Below, one piece after another: positions 33,968 to 42,773 of a stretch of DNA of 64,000 nucleotides (within the stretch, counting starts at the first letter, position 1; each line of letters starts with the position of its first letter). This stretch comes from Chryseobacterium aurantiacum. GTDB lineage: Bacteria; Bacteroidota; Bacteroidia; Flavobacteriales; Weeksellaceae. The position numbers and the translations under genes are program-made. Location of the stretch: contig NZ_PXUE01000002.1 in the NCBI RefSeq assembly GCF_003020585.1, positions 248,001-312,000 on the forward strand, in the 5' to 3' direction. The notes beneath the pieces were generated by a model. That model was not told the origin of the DNA. It saw only the letters and a list, made by a program, of their open reading frames with translations, and did no database searches.

Positions 33968-35329
33968 ATGACAAATCCATCTTTAGATGCCTATCAACAG
34001 GTTTTTGGTATGGCCAATCTTGCAAACCGCGCCGGAAATTACAACGGTACCGGTACTGAATTACAGCAACAACTTCAGTATGACTTATCTTTTTATTTCA
34101 ATAATGTTCCCCCGGTGGAAATTATGGGACAAAAAGGCCCGTCAACAGCTGATCAGTCAATTCCACCATTGCTAGGTGACTGGAATCTTGTCTGGGGACC
34201 CGCTTTGATTGAAGAAACTGACGAAAAAGGCAAACTTACGGGAGTGGCCGACAATGCATTGTATGTAGCACAATGTGATACCGTAGCATTTCCCGGAGGA
34301 CCAACATTGCCTACCTATGTTGTAGCTATTGCTGCTACCAATCCGGCATCACTTTATGACTGGGAAACGGAAGATTTCTCTGTATCAGAAGTCGTTAACT
34401 GGACAACTTATGATCCTTCCAATTTCACAACATCAGGTTACAATGGGACCGATCCTTATATTTCAAAAGGAACTGCCACAGGTATAGGTATACTTCTGGG
34501 ACTTATAAGCCCCGCTACAGCGGCAGCCCCCAATACTACATTACAACAGTTTCTTACCAGTTTAAACCCGACACCCGATACAGCCATTATATTTTGCGGA
34601 CACAGCCTTGCAGGGGCATTGTCTCCTACTCTTGCCCTGTATCTGAAAGAAAATAAAGATCTGGATGCTTTCGGTATTACCCTTGTATATCCTACTGCAG
34701 GACCTACTCCTGGTGAAACAGCATTTGCCAGCCTTTTTAACAATGCCTTTCCTCCATTGCCTGCGGGATGGAAGCCGCAAACAGAAAATTACCAAAGTTG
34801 GAATACCATGCACTGGAATGATCTGGATGTAGTTCCTCATGCCTGGCTGGAATCTGGTCTTGAACAAATTGCCAATATATATGGCGAGTCACCTAAAAAA
34901 CTCACTGCCTTTACACTAGAAACTTTACAAAGTATTGCTCTTGATGATGCTTCAAAATCAGGGGTTACTTATACAAGGATACAAAACCAATCCTTACCGG
35001 GTAAGCTTCAGAATTCGGATGGGCCTTTGGTTACCATCAATACCCCTCCTCAGACTTTGTATGATTATCTGTTTCAATTATCCTTACAGCATGTAGATCT
35101 GTATTCCGGAATTCCTTCCTCCGGACCGAACAACCCTCAGATAAATGGTCTTATTTTACCACAGCCATTACCAAAGCAAAGCCCAGTTAATTTGGTACCG
35201 GGAGTTACTGCTGTTACAAAAAACGAAATGATTATGAAAATAATAAATCAAATTATTGGATGGATTTCTGCTCGTTTTATACAGGCTCAGCAGGAAAGCA
35301 TCCAACAAAATGCCGAAGTGAATGAATAA
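33968..35329 (+). CDS. Class-3 lipase-like alpha/beta hydrolase
   Basis: The 453-residue protein has the fungal-type lipase arrangement: nucleophile elbow IIFCGHSLAGALSPTLALYL with Ser213 (GHSLAG instead of the usual GHSLGG), the acid region MHWNDLDVVPHAW (Asp287 candidate, the N-D-x-D-x-V-P-H of this family) and His375 in LQHVDLYSG. There is no signal peptide, transmembrane helix or lipobox, so it is either cytosolic or exported without a classical signal. It lies between pyrH and frr in the opposite orientation and has its own strong terminator. By eye it is somewhat richer in G+C than its neighbours, consistent with acquisition (inference). Confidence 0.83.
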   Translation: MTNPSLDAYQQVFGMANLANRAGNYNGTGTELQQQLQYDLSFYFNNVPPVEIMGQKGPSTADQSIPPLLGDWNLVWGPALIEETDEKGKLTGVADNALYVAQCDTVAFPGGPTLPTYVVAIAATNPASLYDWETEDFSVSEVVNWTTYDPSNFTTSGYNGTDPYISKGTATGIGILLGLISPATAAAPNTTLQQFLTSLNPTPDTAIIFCGHSLAGALSPTLALYLKENKDLDAFGITLVYPTAGPTPGETAFASLFNNAFPPLPAGWKPQTENYQSWNTMHWNDLDVVPHAWLESGLEQIANIYGESPKKLTAFTLETLQSIALDDASKSGVTYTRIQNQSLPGKLQNSDGPLVTINTPPQTLYDYLFQLSLQHVDLYSGIPSSGPNNPQINGLILPQPLPKQSPVNLVPGVTAVTKNEMIMKIINQIIGWISARFIQAQQESIQQNAEVNE

Positions 35330-35352
35330 CTAAAGGTTATTATCCAAAGTAA

Positions 35353-35390
35353 AAACACCTGTCACCGCTAAATTGCAGTGACAGGTGTTT
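35353..35390. terminator. Strong bidirectional terminator between lipase and pyrH
   Basis: AAACACCTGTCAC and GTGACAGGTGTTT form a perfect 13-bp stem with a 12-base loop; A- and T-rich flanks allow function on both strands. It lies 23 bases after the lipase stop and 38 bases beyond the pyrH stop. Confidence 0.9.
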
Positions 35391-35428
35391 ATTTTTAATA
35401 TGATGATAGTCTATTGGGATAAAATCGA

Positions 35429-36139
<711 letters not shown>

Positions 36140-36255
36140 TTATTTTTAATAAGCTTTTATTAGGCTTGGTTTCCCAAAAATTTGATTTTGCAAATATAAT
36201 CATTAAAGATATTGATAAAAGAAAAATATTTAATTAGAAATAATGTCAGAAATAT

Positions 36256-36285
36256 TTTGAAAAGTACGAAAAAGGATTATTTTTG
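36256..36285 (+). promoter_or_regulatory. Promoter of porQ
   Basis: TTTG at 36256-36259, an 18-base spacer and TATTTTTG at 36278-36285 match the Bacteroidota promoter pattern. Transcription would begin near 36291, about 13 bases before the TTG start of porQ. Confidence 0.7.
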
Positions 36286-36303
36286 CATTAATTATAAATT
36301 GAG

Positions 36304-37296
36304 TTGAAGAAAATTATCATTTTTTCATTATTTCTATCAGGAATTGTTTCTTATGCACAAACAGGAACAAATGTTTATCCGTTCTTAAATGTGCCTGTAT
36401 CTGCAAGACAGGCTGCTCTGGGTGGAGATGCAATTTCGATAAGAGATTATGATGTTTCCTTTGCTATTGCAAACCCAGCCCTGTTAAATAAAGATTCTGA
36501 TAAGCAGCTTTCTGTAAATGCTACAGCCTATCTGGCCGATTCAAAATACGGAACAATTGCTTATGCCAAAGACTTTGAGAATGGTCACATGGCCACCATC
36601 AATGCTCGTTACATGAGCTACGGAAGTATTCCGAGGACAGATGAAAGTGGTTTTCAGGATGGAGAATACAAAGCTTCGGATGTTGCCATTGGAGCGGGCT
36701 ATGCCTATCAGTTTGAAGAAGACTGGACCATTGGTGGAGGATTAAACTTCGTGACTTCAAAGATTGATAATTACACCTCTTCCGCCATTTCAGGAACTGC
36801 GGGAGTTACCTATCATAACAAAAAAAACAAGGAGGTTCTTTCTCTTGTACTGAGGAATTTTGGTTTCCAATTGAAATCATTCAACGGAGTACGTGAGAAT
36901 CTTCCATTCAGGATTGATCTGGGATATACCAAGATCCTCAAAAATTTCCCTCTTGCTATCACCATTACCGCACACGATCTTCAGAAGTTTGATATTTCAT
37001 CAGAATATAATGTAGAAGGTCAAAAGGTTAATTCCGGTAGAAAAATTGCCGATCACTTCTCTTTAGGAGCTGAGCTATTCCCGGAAAAAAACTTCAATAT
37101 CAGACTGGGGTATAATGTAAAAAGAGGTAATGAACTTGCTGTAGCAGATCAAAGAAACTTTTCAGGACTTTCTGCAGGATTTGGAATTAAAGTTTCAAGA
37201 TTCCGCATAGATTATGCACACGTAAGATACCACAACTCTTCGAATGTCAACCAGATAGGAGTCTCCATGGATCTTTCCAGCCACAGGGGTGAATAA
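36304..37296 (+). CDS. porQ: Type IX secretion system protein PorQ
   Basis: The 330-residue product has a signal peptide (first residue encoded by TTG; KKIIIFSLFLSGIVSYAQ) and an outer-membrane beta-barrel of the PorV/PorQ (FadL-like) kind: FLNVPVSARQAALGGDAISI, FAIANPALLN, ADSKYGTIAYAKDFENGHMA and a C-terminal strand RIDYAHVRYHNSSNVNQIGV. The S-A-R-x-A-A-L-G-G motif is typical. PorQ is thought to take part in handling type IX cargo at the outer membrane. There is no ATG near the signal peptide, and the promoter distance supports the TTG start at 36304. cmk follows 73 bases downstream. Confidence 0.9.
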   Translation: MKKIIIFSLFLSGIVSYAQTGTNVYPFLNVPVSARQAALGGDAISIRDYDVSFAIANPALLNKDSDKQLSVNATAYLADSKYGTIAYAKDFENGHMATINARYMSYGSIPRTDESGFQDGEYKASDVAIGAGYAYQFEEDWTIGGGLNFVTSKIDNYTSSAISGTAGVTYHNKKNKEVLSLVLRNFGFQLKSFNGVRENLPFRIDLGYTKILKNFPLAITITAHDLQKFDISSEYNVEGQKVNSGRKIADHFSLGAELFPEKNFNIRLGYNVKRGNELAVADQRNFSGLSAGFGIKVSRFRIDYAHVRYHNSSNVNQIGVSMDLSSHRGE

Positions 37297-37369
37297 GGGA
37301 AATCTTAAATCCATCTTAAAATTTCTTATTATTTCTTGATTTTCTAAAAAAAATCTTGAAATTTGCAGT

Positions 37370-38044
37370 ATGAAAAAACCTGTAATAGCTATCGATGGGT
37401 ACTCGTCTACCGGAAAAAGTTCTATCTCGAAGATCATTGCTGATAAGCTGGGACTTATTCATATGGATACAGGAGCGCTTTACAGAGGGGTTACCTGGTT
37501 TGCTCTACAGCACTGTTTGAATGATGATGGCCAAATTGATCTCAATATCCTATTCTCTTCTTTAGACCAGATTCAACTTGAATTTAAGAATAACGACGGA
37601 ACATTAATCCTTTATCTTAATAATACCGACATCTCCAAGGAAATTCGCTCCAATGAAGTTTCTGATAACGTAAGTCTTGTAGCCAAACAAAAAGAAGTAA
37701 GAGACTTTCTGCTGCAATCCCAGCGTTCGTTGGCAGAAAAAGGCGGAGTAATTATGGATGGACGTGACATAGGGACAGTAGTTCTGCCAAATGCGGACTA
37801 TAAGTTCTTCCTTACTGCCAGTATTGATGAAAGAACCAACAGAAGATTTCTAGAGTTAAAAGGACTTGGAATTGAAGCTGATAAAGAGCAGGTAAAACAA
37901 AATCTTATCGAAAGGGATAAAATAGATAGTGAGCGTGAAATAGCCCCATTGAAGCAGGCTGACGACGCTATTATTATTGACAATTCTGAGTTGACTAAAG
38001 AAGAAACCATTGAACTAATCCTTTCTTACATTGAAAAGATTTAA
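37370..38044 (+). CDS. cmk: Cytidylate kinase
   Basis: The 224-residue protein starts MKKPVIAIDGYSSTGKSSIS, with the P-loop G-Y-S-S-T-G-K-S in place of the usual GPSGSGKG. It continues LGLIHMDTGALYRGVTWFAL, EVRDFLLQSQRSLAEKGGVI, MDGRDIGTVVLPNADYKFFL and TASIDERTNRRFLELKGLG, all normal CMP-kinase blocks. It phosphorylates CMP and dCMP. It sits between porQ and an envelope-protein trio on the same strand and may share the porQ transcript. Confidence 0.96.
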   Translation: MKKPVIAIDGYSSTGKSSISKIIADKLGLIHMDTGALYRGVTWFALQHCLNDDGQIDLNILFSSLDQIQLEFKNNDGTLILYLNNTDISKEIRSNEVSDNVSLVAKQKEVRDFLLQSQRSLAEKGGVIMDGRDIGTVVLPNADYKFFLTASIDERTNRRFLELKGLGIEADKEQVKQNLIERDKIDSEREIAPLKQADDAIIIDNSELTKEETIELILSYIEKI

Positions 38045-38139
38045 CAATTTTTAATAGGAATAAAACCTCCTTTGGTATACAAATTGCAAGTTTTATCAGT
38101 GTAAAAACTAATCTATTATTAACTATTAAAAAACTTATA

Positions 38140-38490
38140 ATGTCTAAAAACGGAAAAAATACAGCAGGTATATTAGCGGGACTTCTTGCAGGTGCTGCAG
38201 CAGGTGTAATCTTAGGAATGCTATATGCTCCTGAAGAAGGAAAAGAAACTAGAAAAAAAATCAAAAATAAAGCTAATGATTTAAAAGATCAGGCTAAAGA
38301 TAAATACGGAGAAGTTTCTGAAAAAGTGAAAGACCAATATGGTAATATCTCTTCTACTTTCAAGGAAACAGCAAATAACGTAGCACATACTATGAAAGAC
38401 GGGTATGACAAATACAAAGATCAGATTGTTTCTAAAACTGCAGATGTAGTAAAAGATGTAGAGGCAGAATTAAACGATCTTAAAAAATAA
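38140..38490 (+). CDS. YtxH-domain envelope protein
   Basis: The 116-residue protein has a glycine/alanine-rich membrane segment (AGILAGLLAGAAAGVILGML) followed by YAPEEGKETRKKIKNKANDL, the YtxH signature, and a long charged helix with repeated K-D-x-Y/A-G-x-V/I-S units. Such proteins are associated with general stress in other bacteria; the function here is unknown. A terminator follows 30 bases after the stop, then two further membrane-associated genes. Confidence 0.88.
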   Translation: MSKNGKNTAGILAGLLAGAAAGVILGMLYAPEEGKETRKKIKNKANDLKDQAKDKYGEVSEKVKDQYGNISSTFKETANNVAHTMKDGYDKYKDQIVSKTADVVKDVEAELNDLKK

Positions 38491-38520
38491 GTAATTTATC
38501 TTTTTTAAGTAAATTACAGA

Positions 38521-38551
38521 AAGGAACTTTTGTGCGAAAGTTCCTTTTTTT
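38521..38551 (+). terminator. Terminator after ytxH-like gene
   Basis: AAGGAACTTT and AAAGTTCCTT form a perfect 10-bp stem with a 6-base loop followed by T residues. Confidence 0.85.
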
Positions 38552-38570
38552 GTAACTTTAAAAAAAAACA

Positions 38571-38879
38571 ATGATAGAAACTATTAAAGAATACGCCTCG
38601 AAGAGAATAGATCTTCTGAAAATTGAAGCTACTGAAAAGTCTTCTCTTTCTGCCGGGCTCATTACCTACTTTGTAGTACTGCTTGTTGCTTTTGCTTTTT
38701 TTATTATCCTTTTCAACTTTGGAATTGCATTCCTTATCGGAAAAGCACTGGATAATTATTCTTACGGGTTCTTAATTGTTGCAGCATTCTATGCTGTTGT
38801 AATGGCCTTTGTTATTTCATTCAAAAATAAGATTGTCAATACTGTTGCAGACCAGGTTATTAAATTTTTAAATCATTAA
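38571..38879 (+). CDS. Holin-X/phage-holin-like small membrane protein
   Basis: The 102-residue protein begins with an amphipathic MIETIKEYASKRIDLLKIEA and has two transmembrane helices (about 28-52, LITYFVVLLVAFAFFIILFN, and 62-84, YGFLIVAAFYAVVMAFVISF). This matches the Act_Holin-X/YqjE-like family often found next to YtxH-type genes; it is not evidence of a prophage. The next gene starts 3 bases after its stop, so the two are coupled. A near-consensus TAACTTTA lies just upstream. Confidence 0.75.
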   Translation: MIETIKEYASKRIDLLKIEATEKSSLSAGLITYFVVLLVAFAFFIILFNFGIAFLIGKALDNYSYGFLIVAAFYAVVMAFVISFKNKIVNTVADQVIKFLNH

Positions 38880-38882
38880 ACC

Positions 38883-39380
38883 ATGAGCAGAAAATACGAA
38901 AGCATAGAAGAACTAAGAAGAAAGAAAAAGCTGCTTCAGGGAGAGATCAATGATTTGGAGAACCTTCTTACCTTTAAGAATACCAAAGAAAGTCTCAGTG
39001 CATTTACCAATGGGCTGAGTGATCAGTATCTTCAGGAAAAAGTAGATGAAGATGGTGATGAAAAGGTAGTTTTAAGAAAGGACGTCATTGCTAAACAGCT
39101 TACCTCAGAAGTAAAAGATCTGTTGATTAGTAAGAATACTGCTGTAGGACTTGCAAATTCTGCATTCAAGGGAAATATAGCGGACAGCATCGTTAAACTG
39201 GGTGTTACAGCCATTGTGGGTAACTATGCCAAAAAGAATATGAAAAGCTCAAACTGGAAAAATAAACTGGTAGGTGCAGCTTTGATATATCTTGCTCCCA
39301 TTGCCCTGAAATTCGTGAGAAAAAAACTGGAAGAATACCAGAAAAACAAAAGTGTTTCCAGTATGGAACAGCTTATATAG
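38883..39380 (+). CDS. Conserved envelope-associated protein of unknown function (165 aa)
   Basis: The product begins with a coiled-coil helix (ESIEELRRKKKLLQGEINDL), has an acidic middle, then a weakly hydrophobic glycine-rich section (VKLGVTAIVGNYAKKNMKSS; LVGAALIYLAPIALKFVRKK) that could contact the membrane. It is translated just after the holin-like gene. Together with the YtxH-type gene this makes a three-gene set seen in Flavobacteriia, probably linked to envelope stress; the biochemical role is unknown. Confidence 0.75.
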   Translation: MSRKYESIEELRRKKKLLQGEINDLENLLTFKNTKESLSAFTNGLSDQYLQEKVDEDGDEKVVLRKDVIAKQLTSEVKDLLISKNTAVGLANSAFKGNIADSIVKLGVTAIVGNYAKKNMKSSNWKNKLVGAALIYLAPIALKFVRKKLEEYQKNKSVSSMEQLI

Positions 39381-39384
39381 AAAT

Positions 39385-39440
39385 TTAGAAGCTAGAGGTT
39401 AGGGAGAATCTATTGATGCCATCTGACTTCTAGCTTCTAA
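39385..39440. repeat. Large intergenic hairpin repeat
   Basis: TTAGAAGCTAGAGGTTAG (39385-39402) pairs over 18 positions with CTGACTTCTAGCTTCTAA (39423-39440), two of them compatible with G-U wobble, around a 20-base loop. It lies between convergent genes. Its TTAGAAG/GAGGTTAG words recur at 7168-7230. Confidence 0.6.
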
Positions 39441-39452
39441 TTTTTCTGATTT

Positions 39453-40187
39453 CTATTTTGAAAATAACTGTCCTAGAATAATCCCGGCCGCCATTGATAC
39501 GTTCAGGCTTTCTGTAGACTGGGCTTTTCCAAACCTCGGAATGGTGATGCATTTTTGCAGAAGTTTTTCCGTTTCGGGTCTCATTCCGTTTCCTTCATTT
39601 CCTAAAATCAGGTTGATCTTTTCAGGTTTATCAAAGGTATAGAGGTTTTCTCCATCCATATCCGTTCCGATATTCACATTTTCCGTTTTAGAAAGATACT
39701 CAACAAGGTCTGTATACACCATATTTACCCTTGTGAATGATCCCATGGTAGCCTGAATAACCTTTGGATTATAAAAATCCACAGTATCTTCACTGCAAAT
39801 GATCTGTTCTATTCCGAACCAGTCAGCCAATCGGATGATGGTTCCTAAATTTCCCGGATCCTGAATACCATCCAAAACAAGTTGTACGTTCTTATCCTCC
39901 CATGTTTCTTCTTCTTCTTCTTCTGCCAAATAACACACGGCAACAGAATCTTTTGGGGTTTTAAGAAAACTGATTTTTTTTAACTCATTTTCAGAGATAT
40001 GAGTCACAGGGATATCGGTACGGTCCAATTTTTGTGGATCGGTTGATAATATTTCTTTAACTTTAAAGTTAGAATTAAAAAGTTCACAAATGATTTTATT
40101 ACCTTCAACCAAAAACAAATTGTATTTTTGTCTGAACTTCTTTTTATCTAAAGATTGTAAAACTTTTATTGTATGAGCTGTAAGCAT
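39453..40187 (-). CDS. TrmH/SpoU-family RNA 2'-O-methyltransferase
   Basis: From the ATG at 40187 (MLTAHTIKVLQSLDKKKFRQ) the product is 244 residues. It has an N-terminal substrate-binding segment (FLVEGNKIICELFNS) and the SpoU knot: VQLVLDGIQDPGNLGTIIRL (motif 1), INLILGNEGNGMRPETEKLL (motif 2) and IPRFGKAQSTESLNVSMAAGI (motif 3, here ending in N-V-S-x-A). It methylates tRNA or 23S rRNA ribose with S-adenosylmethionine; the target base is not predictable. An ATG at 40205 is in frame, but a -7 element TATTTTTG at 40210-40203 places the transcription start downstream of it. Its 5' end overlaps the divergent tamL coding sequence. Confidence 0.9.
   Translation of the reverse strand: MLTAHTIKVLQSLDKKKFRQKYNLFLVEGNKIICELFNSNFKVKEILSTDPQKLDRTDIPVTHISENELKKISFLKTPKDSVAVCYLAEEEEEETWEDKNVQLVLDGIQDPGNLGTIIRLADWFGIEQIICSEDTVDFYNPKVIQATMGSFTRVNMVYTDLVEYLSKTENVNIGTDMDGENLYTFDKPEKINLILGNEGNGMRPETEKLLQKCITIPRFGKAQSTESLNVSMAAGIILGQLFSK
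40123..40130 (+). promoter_or_regulatory. -7 element of tamL, inside the trmH-like coding sequence
   Basis: TATTTTTG on the plus strand is a full TAnnTTTG match; transcription would start near 40136 and read tamL from 40173. The -33 element is unclear. Confidence 0.45.
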
Positions 40188-42773
40188 TATAAGAATTCTC
40201 CTCAAAAATATTATAAAATTATCTCATTTGCAACATTTGTTGGTCTCCTTTATGCTTGTAGTACGACAAAAAAAGTTCCGGACGGTGAATATCTCCTTAC
40301 TCAGAACAAGTTTGAGTTCGAAGATAAGAAAGAATTCTTCGATGAGGAACTGAAAGATTACGTTCAGCAAAAGCCCAATAAAAAGCAAGTTCTTTTTATG
40401 CCATTAGGCCTAATGTTTTACAATATGGCCAATCCTAAATACGACACTATCCTTAATGAATATATGACCTACCCTGGTGAAATGAGAAATCAGAAACTAA
40501 GGGATTCACTATTCATCAAATATAACATGAAAAATAGTGTAGGTAAAAATCTTTTCTTTGACCGTCTGTTGCATAGTTGGGGATCTCCCCCATCCATACT
40601 GGATCAAACCAGAAGTGAAAAAAGCGCAGAGTCCATCAAAAAAAGATTAACCTACAGGGGTTTTTGGGATGCTGAGGTAAAATACAGACATGATCTGGAT
40701 TCTGCTTCTAAAAAGGCGACAGTAAACTATTTTGTAAAGCATAATGAACCTACCCGCATTAAGGATTATTATTACAATATTCCGGATCTGGGAATTAAAG
40801 GATATTATACCCACAACCTCAATAGAAGTTTTATAAGGTCTGGCCAGATTCTCGATCAGACTACCCTTGAAAGAGAGGTAACGAGAATTACCGACCTGAT
40901 GAGGGAATTTGGATATTATAAATTTAATGCATCCAATGATGAGGTCTATTTTGTGGCCGACTCTTTGAAAAGCAAAAAGCAGGTTCCTCTTACTCTGGAA
41001 ATCCATAAAGATTCTTTGGACACGCCATATAAGGTTGCTACTTTTGGAAACATAGATGTTGCCATTGTAGATGAGCCTGGTGATTATCCTAAAAATACGG
41101 TTAAAGACAGCTTAAGAAGAATTAGATTCCATAAGATGAACAATAAATACAAAACATCATCTTTATGGAGGGCAATTATTGCTGACAGTAAACAGGTTTT
41201 TGACCAAAAGAAACTGGATGTTACCAAAAGGAATCTTATGTCTATGAACAATTTTAGTATTGTAAAGGCAAGAGACTCTCTAAGACAAGGAGGAATGTCT
41301 TCTCCTAATGACAGTATTGTGGACGTTTTATATGTTTTAAAACCACTTCCAAAGTATGAGCTTAAAGTGGGTACAGATGTTAATTATTCTCAGATATTGA
41401 ATCTTGGGGTGTCACCATCTGTGGATCTCACCACCAGAAACGTATTCAGGGGAGCAGAAAACCTTTTCACCAGTATCTCGGGTACATTTGGATCTATCAG
41501 AAGTACAAAAGACATTGATAAAAGAACGACAGCCTACGAAATATCTGCTCAGGCATCCCTTAATTTCCCAAGACTGCTGCTACCTTTTAATTATTATAAG
41601 TTTATGCCTAAAAGGTATACCCCTACATCCTCCATTTTGCTGGGAGCTTCCATTCAAAATAATATAGGCTTGGGGAGAGTTAACTTTAATACCGGATTAA
41701 ATTATCAGGCGAACGTTAATGAACAGGTTTATCATAAACTTACTTTATTTAATACACAGGTCAGCTTAACAAAGAATAAGGATGCTTATTATGATTATTT
41801 CCCTAATGATGAAAAAATAAGGGCTGATATTTTTGATAATTACTTTATTTCTAATACTGATACCTACAACAAATACAAAGCCGGATTATTAAGTATTGAT
41901 GAAGTTTCTAAGGAAATTGTTGGGAATGAAACCTACCGTAATTCACTTAATCAACAAGGGACTGATCTTTTAACTGCGTTCAGGGGAACTCTTGTCAATA
42001 AGGACAGGCAAACACAAGATGTTTTAATCTCTTCCATGATTTATAATTTCGTTTATAATGAAATTGGAAAAAAAGAATATCCTAATGCTTTTTACTTTAA
42101 CGGAAAGGTTGAACTTGCAGGTAATATCTTAAGTTTATTCAATAAAAAAGATGACGGCGGAGGACTTGTTACCTCTCCTCAGAGAACTATTTTTGGAATT
42201 CCCTATGCACAATTTGTGAAGTTTGATATTGATACCCGAAAATACTTTAAATTCAATGGCAATCAGACCTTGGTTCTTCGTCAGTTTGTGGGAGTAGGTA
42301 TTCCTTATGGAAATTCTGAAGATATGCCTATCATCAAGTCTTATTTCAACGGGGGATCCAATGATATCAGAGCTTGGGTAGCATTTGGGGGGCTAGGTCC
42401 TGCAGATTCTCAGGTAGATGAAAGAGTACGTACCTACATGACAGACAACGTAAAACTTACAACCAATATTGAATACAGGATTCCATTCAACAAAATGTAC
42501 GAGGGAGCATTATTTACAGATATTGGTAACACATGGAGTCTTCGTAACTACAATGATGGTTACAATGATGAATTCAAGTTCAATAAATTCTTAGGACAAA
42601 TGGGGGTTGGTAGTGGATTCGGATTAAGAATAAACGTGGCCTATATTACTTTCAGATTAGACTTTGCCTATAAAATATATGACCCGAATAAACCTGAAGG
42701 TGACAGATGGAGATTTAAGACTTTCCAGCCTTTCAAGCCTACAGTTAACTTTGCATTCGGGTATCCTTTCTAA
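40173..42773 (+). CDS. tamL: Omp85-family outer-membrane lipoprotein TamL (BamA/TamA-like)
   Basis: The 866-residue protein has a lipoprotein signal with lipobox LYAC (Cys29) and begins its mature part with STTKKVPDGEYLLTQNKFEF, typical of Bacteroidota TamL. POTRA-like domains follow, then an Omp85 beta-barrel whose features include RNVFRGAENLFTSISGTFG, FNGGSNDIRAWVAFGGLGPA (the conserved barrel-loop R/D-x-x-R-G/A-W), TTNIEYRIPF and the terminal strand FRLDFAYKIYDP...FAFGYPF. It would help assemble or insert outer-membrane proteins with TamB. No tamB follows; the next gene is convergent. No other ATG precedes the lipobox, so the start overlapping trmH is kept. Confidence 0.92.
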   Translation: MSCKHYKNSPQKYYKIISFATFVGLLYACSTTKKVPDGEYLLTQNKFEFEDKKEFFDEELKDYVQQKPNKKQVLFMPLGLMFYNMANPKYDTILNEYMTYPGEMRNQKLRDSLFIKYNMKNSVGKNLFFDRLLHSWGSPPSILDQTRSEKSAESIKKRLTYRGFWDAEVKYRHDLDSASKKATVNYFVKHNEPTRIKDYYYNIPDLGIKGYYTHNLNRSFIRSGQILDQTTLEREVTRITDLMREFGYYKFNASNDEVYFVADSLKSKKQVPLTLEIHKDSLDTPYKVATFGNIDVAIVDEPGDYPKNTVKDSLRRIRFHKMNNKYKTSSLWRAIIADSKQVFDQKKLDVTKRNLMSMNNFSIVKARDSLRQGGMSSPNDSIVDVLYVLKPLPKYELKVGTDVNYSQILNLGVSPSVDLTTRNVFRGAENLFTSISGTFGSIRSTKDIDKRTTAYEISAQASLNFPRLLLPFNYYKFMPKRYTPTSSILLGASIQNNIGLGRVNFNTGLNYQANVNEQVYHKLTLFNTQVSLTKNKDAYYDYFPNDEKIRADIFDNYFISNTDTYNKYKAGLLSIDEVSKEIVGNETYRNSLNQQGTDLLTAFRGTLVNKDRQTQDVLISSMIYNFVYNEIGKKEYPNAFYFNGKVELAGNILSLFNKKDDGGGLVTSPQRTIFGIPYAQFVKFDIDTRKYFKFNGNQTLVLRQFVGVGIPYGNSEDMPIIKSYFNGGSNDIRAWVAFGGLGPADSQVDERVRTYMTDNVKLTTNIEYRIPFNKMYEGALFTDIGNTWSLRNYNDGYNDEFKFNKFLGQMGVGSGFGLRINVAYITFRLDFAYKIYDPNKPEGDRWRFKTFQPFKPTVNFAFGYPF
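40203..40210 (-). promoter_or_regulatory. -7 element of the trmH-like gene, inside the tamL coding sequence
   Basis: The minus strand reads TATTTTTG, a full match, 15 bases before the preferred trmH-like ATG, so its leader would be about ten bases. Confidence 0.5.

Noticed and set aside
34501-34640. Signal peptide or type IX targeting for the lipase-like protein
   Set aside because: The N-terminus (MTNPSLDAYQQVFGMANLAN) is polar and the C-terminus lacks a sorting domain; hydrophobic stretches near Ser213 are the hydrolase core.
38571-38879. Prophage remnant suggested by a holin-like gene
   Set aside because: The protein belongs to the envelope-associated Holin-X/YqjE-like group next to YtxH, and no phage structural, lysis or integrase genes are nearby.
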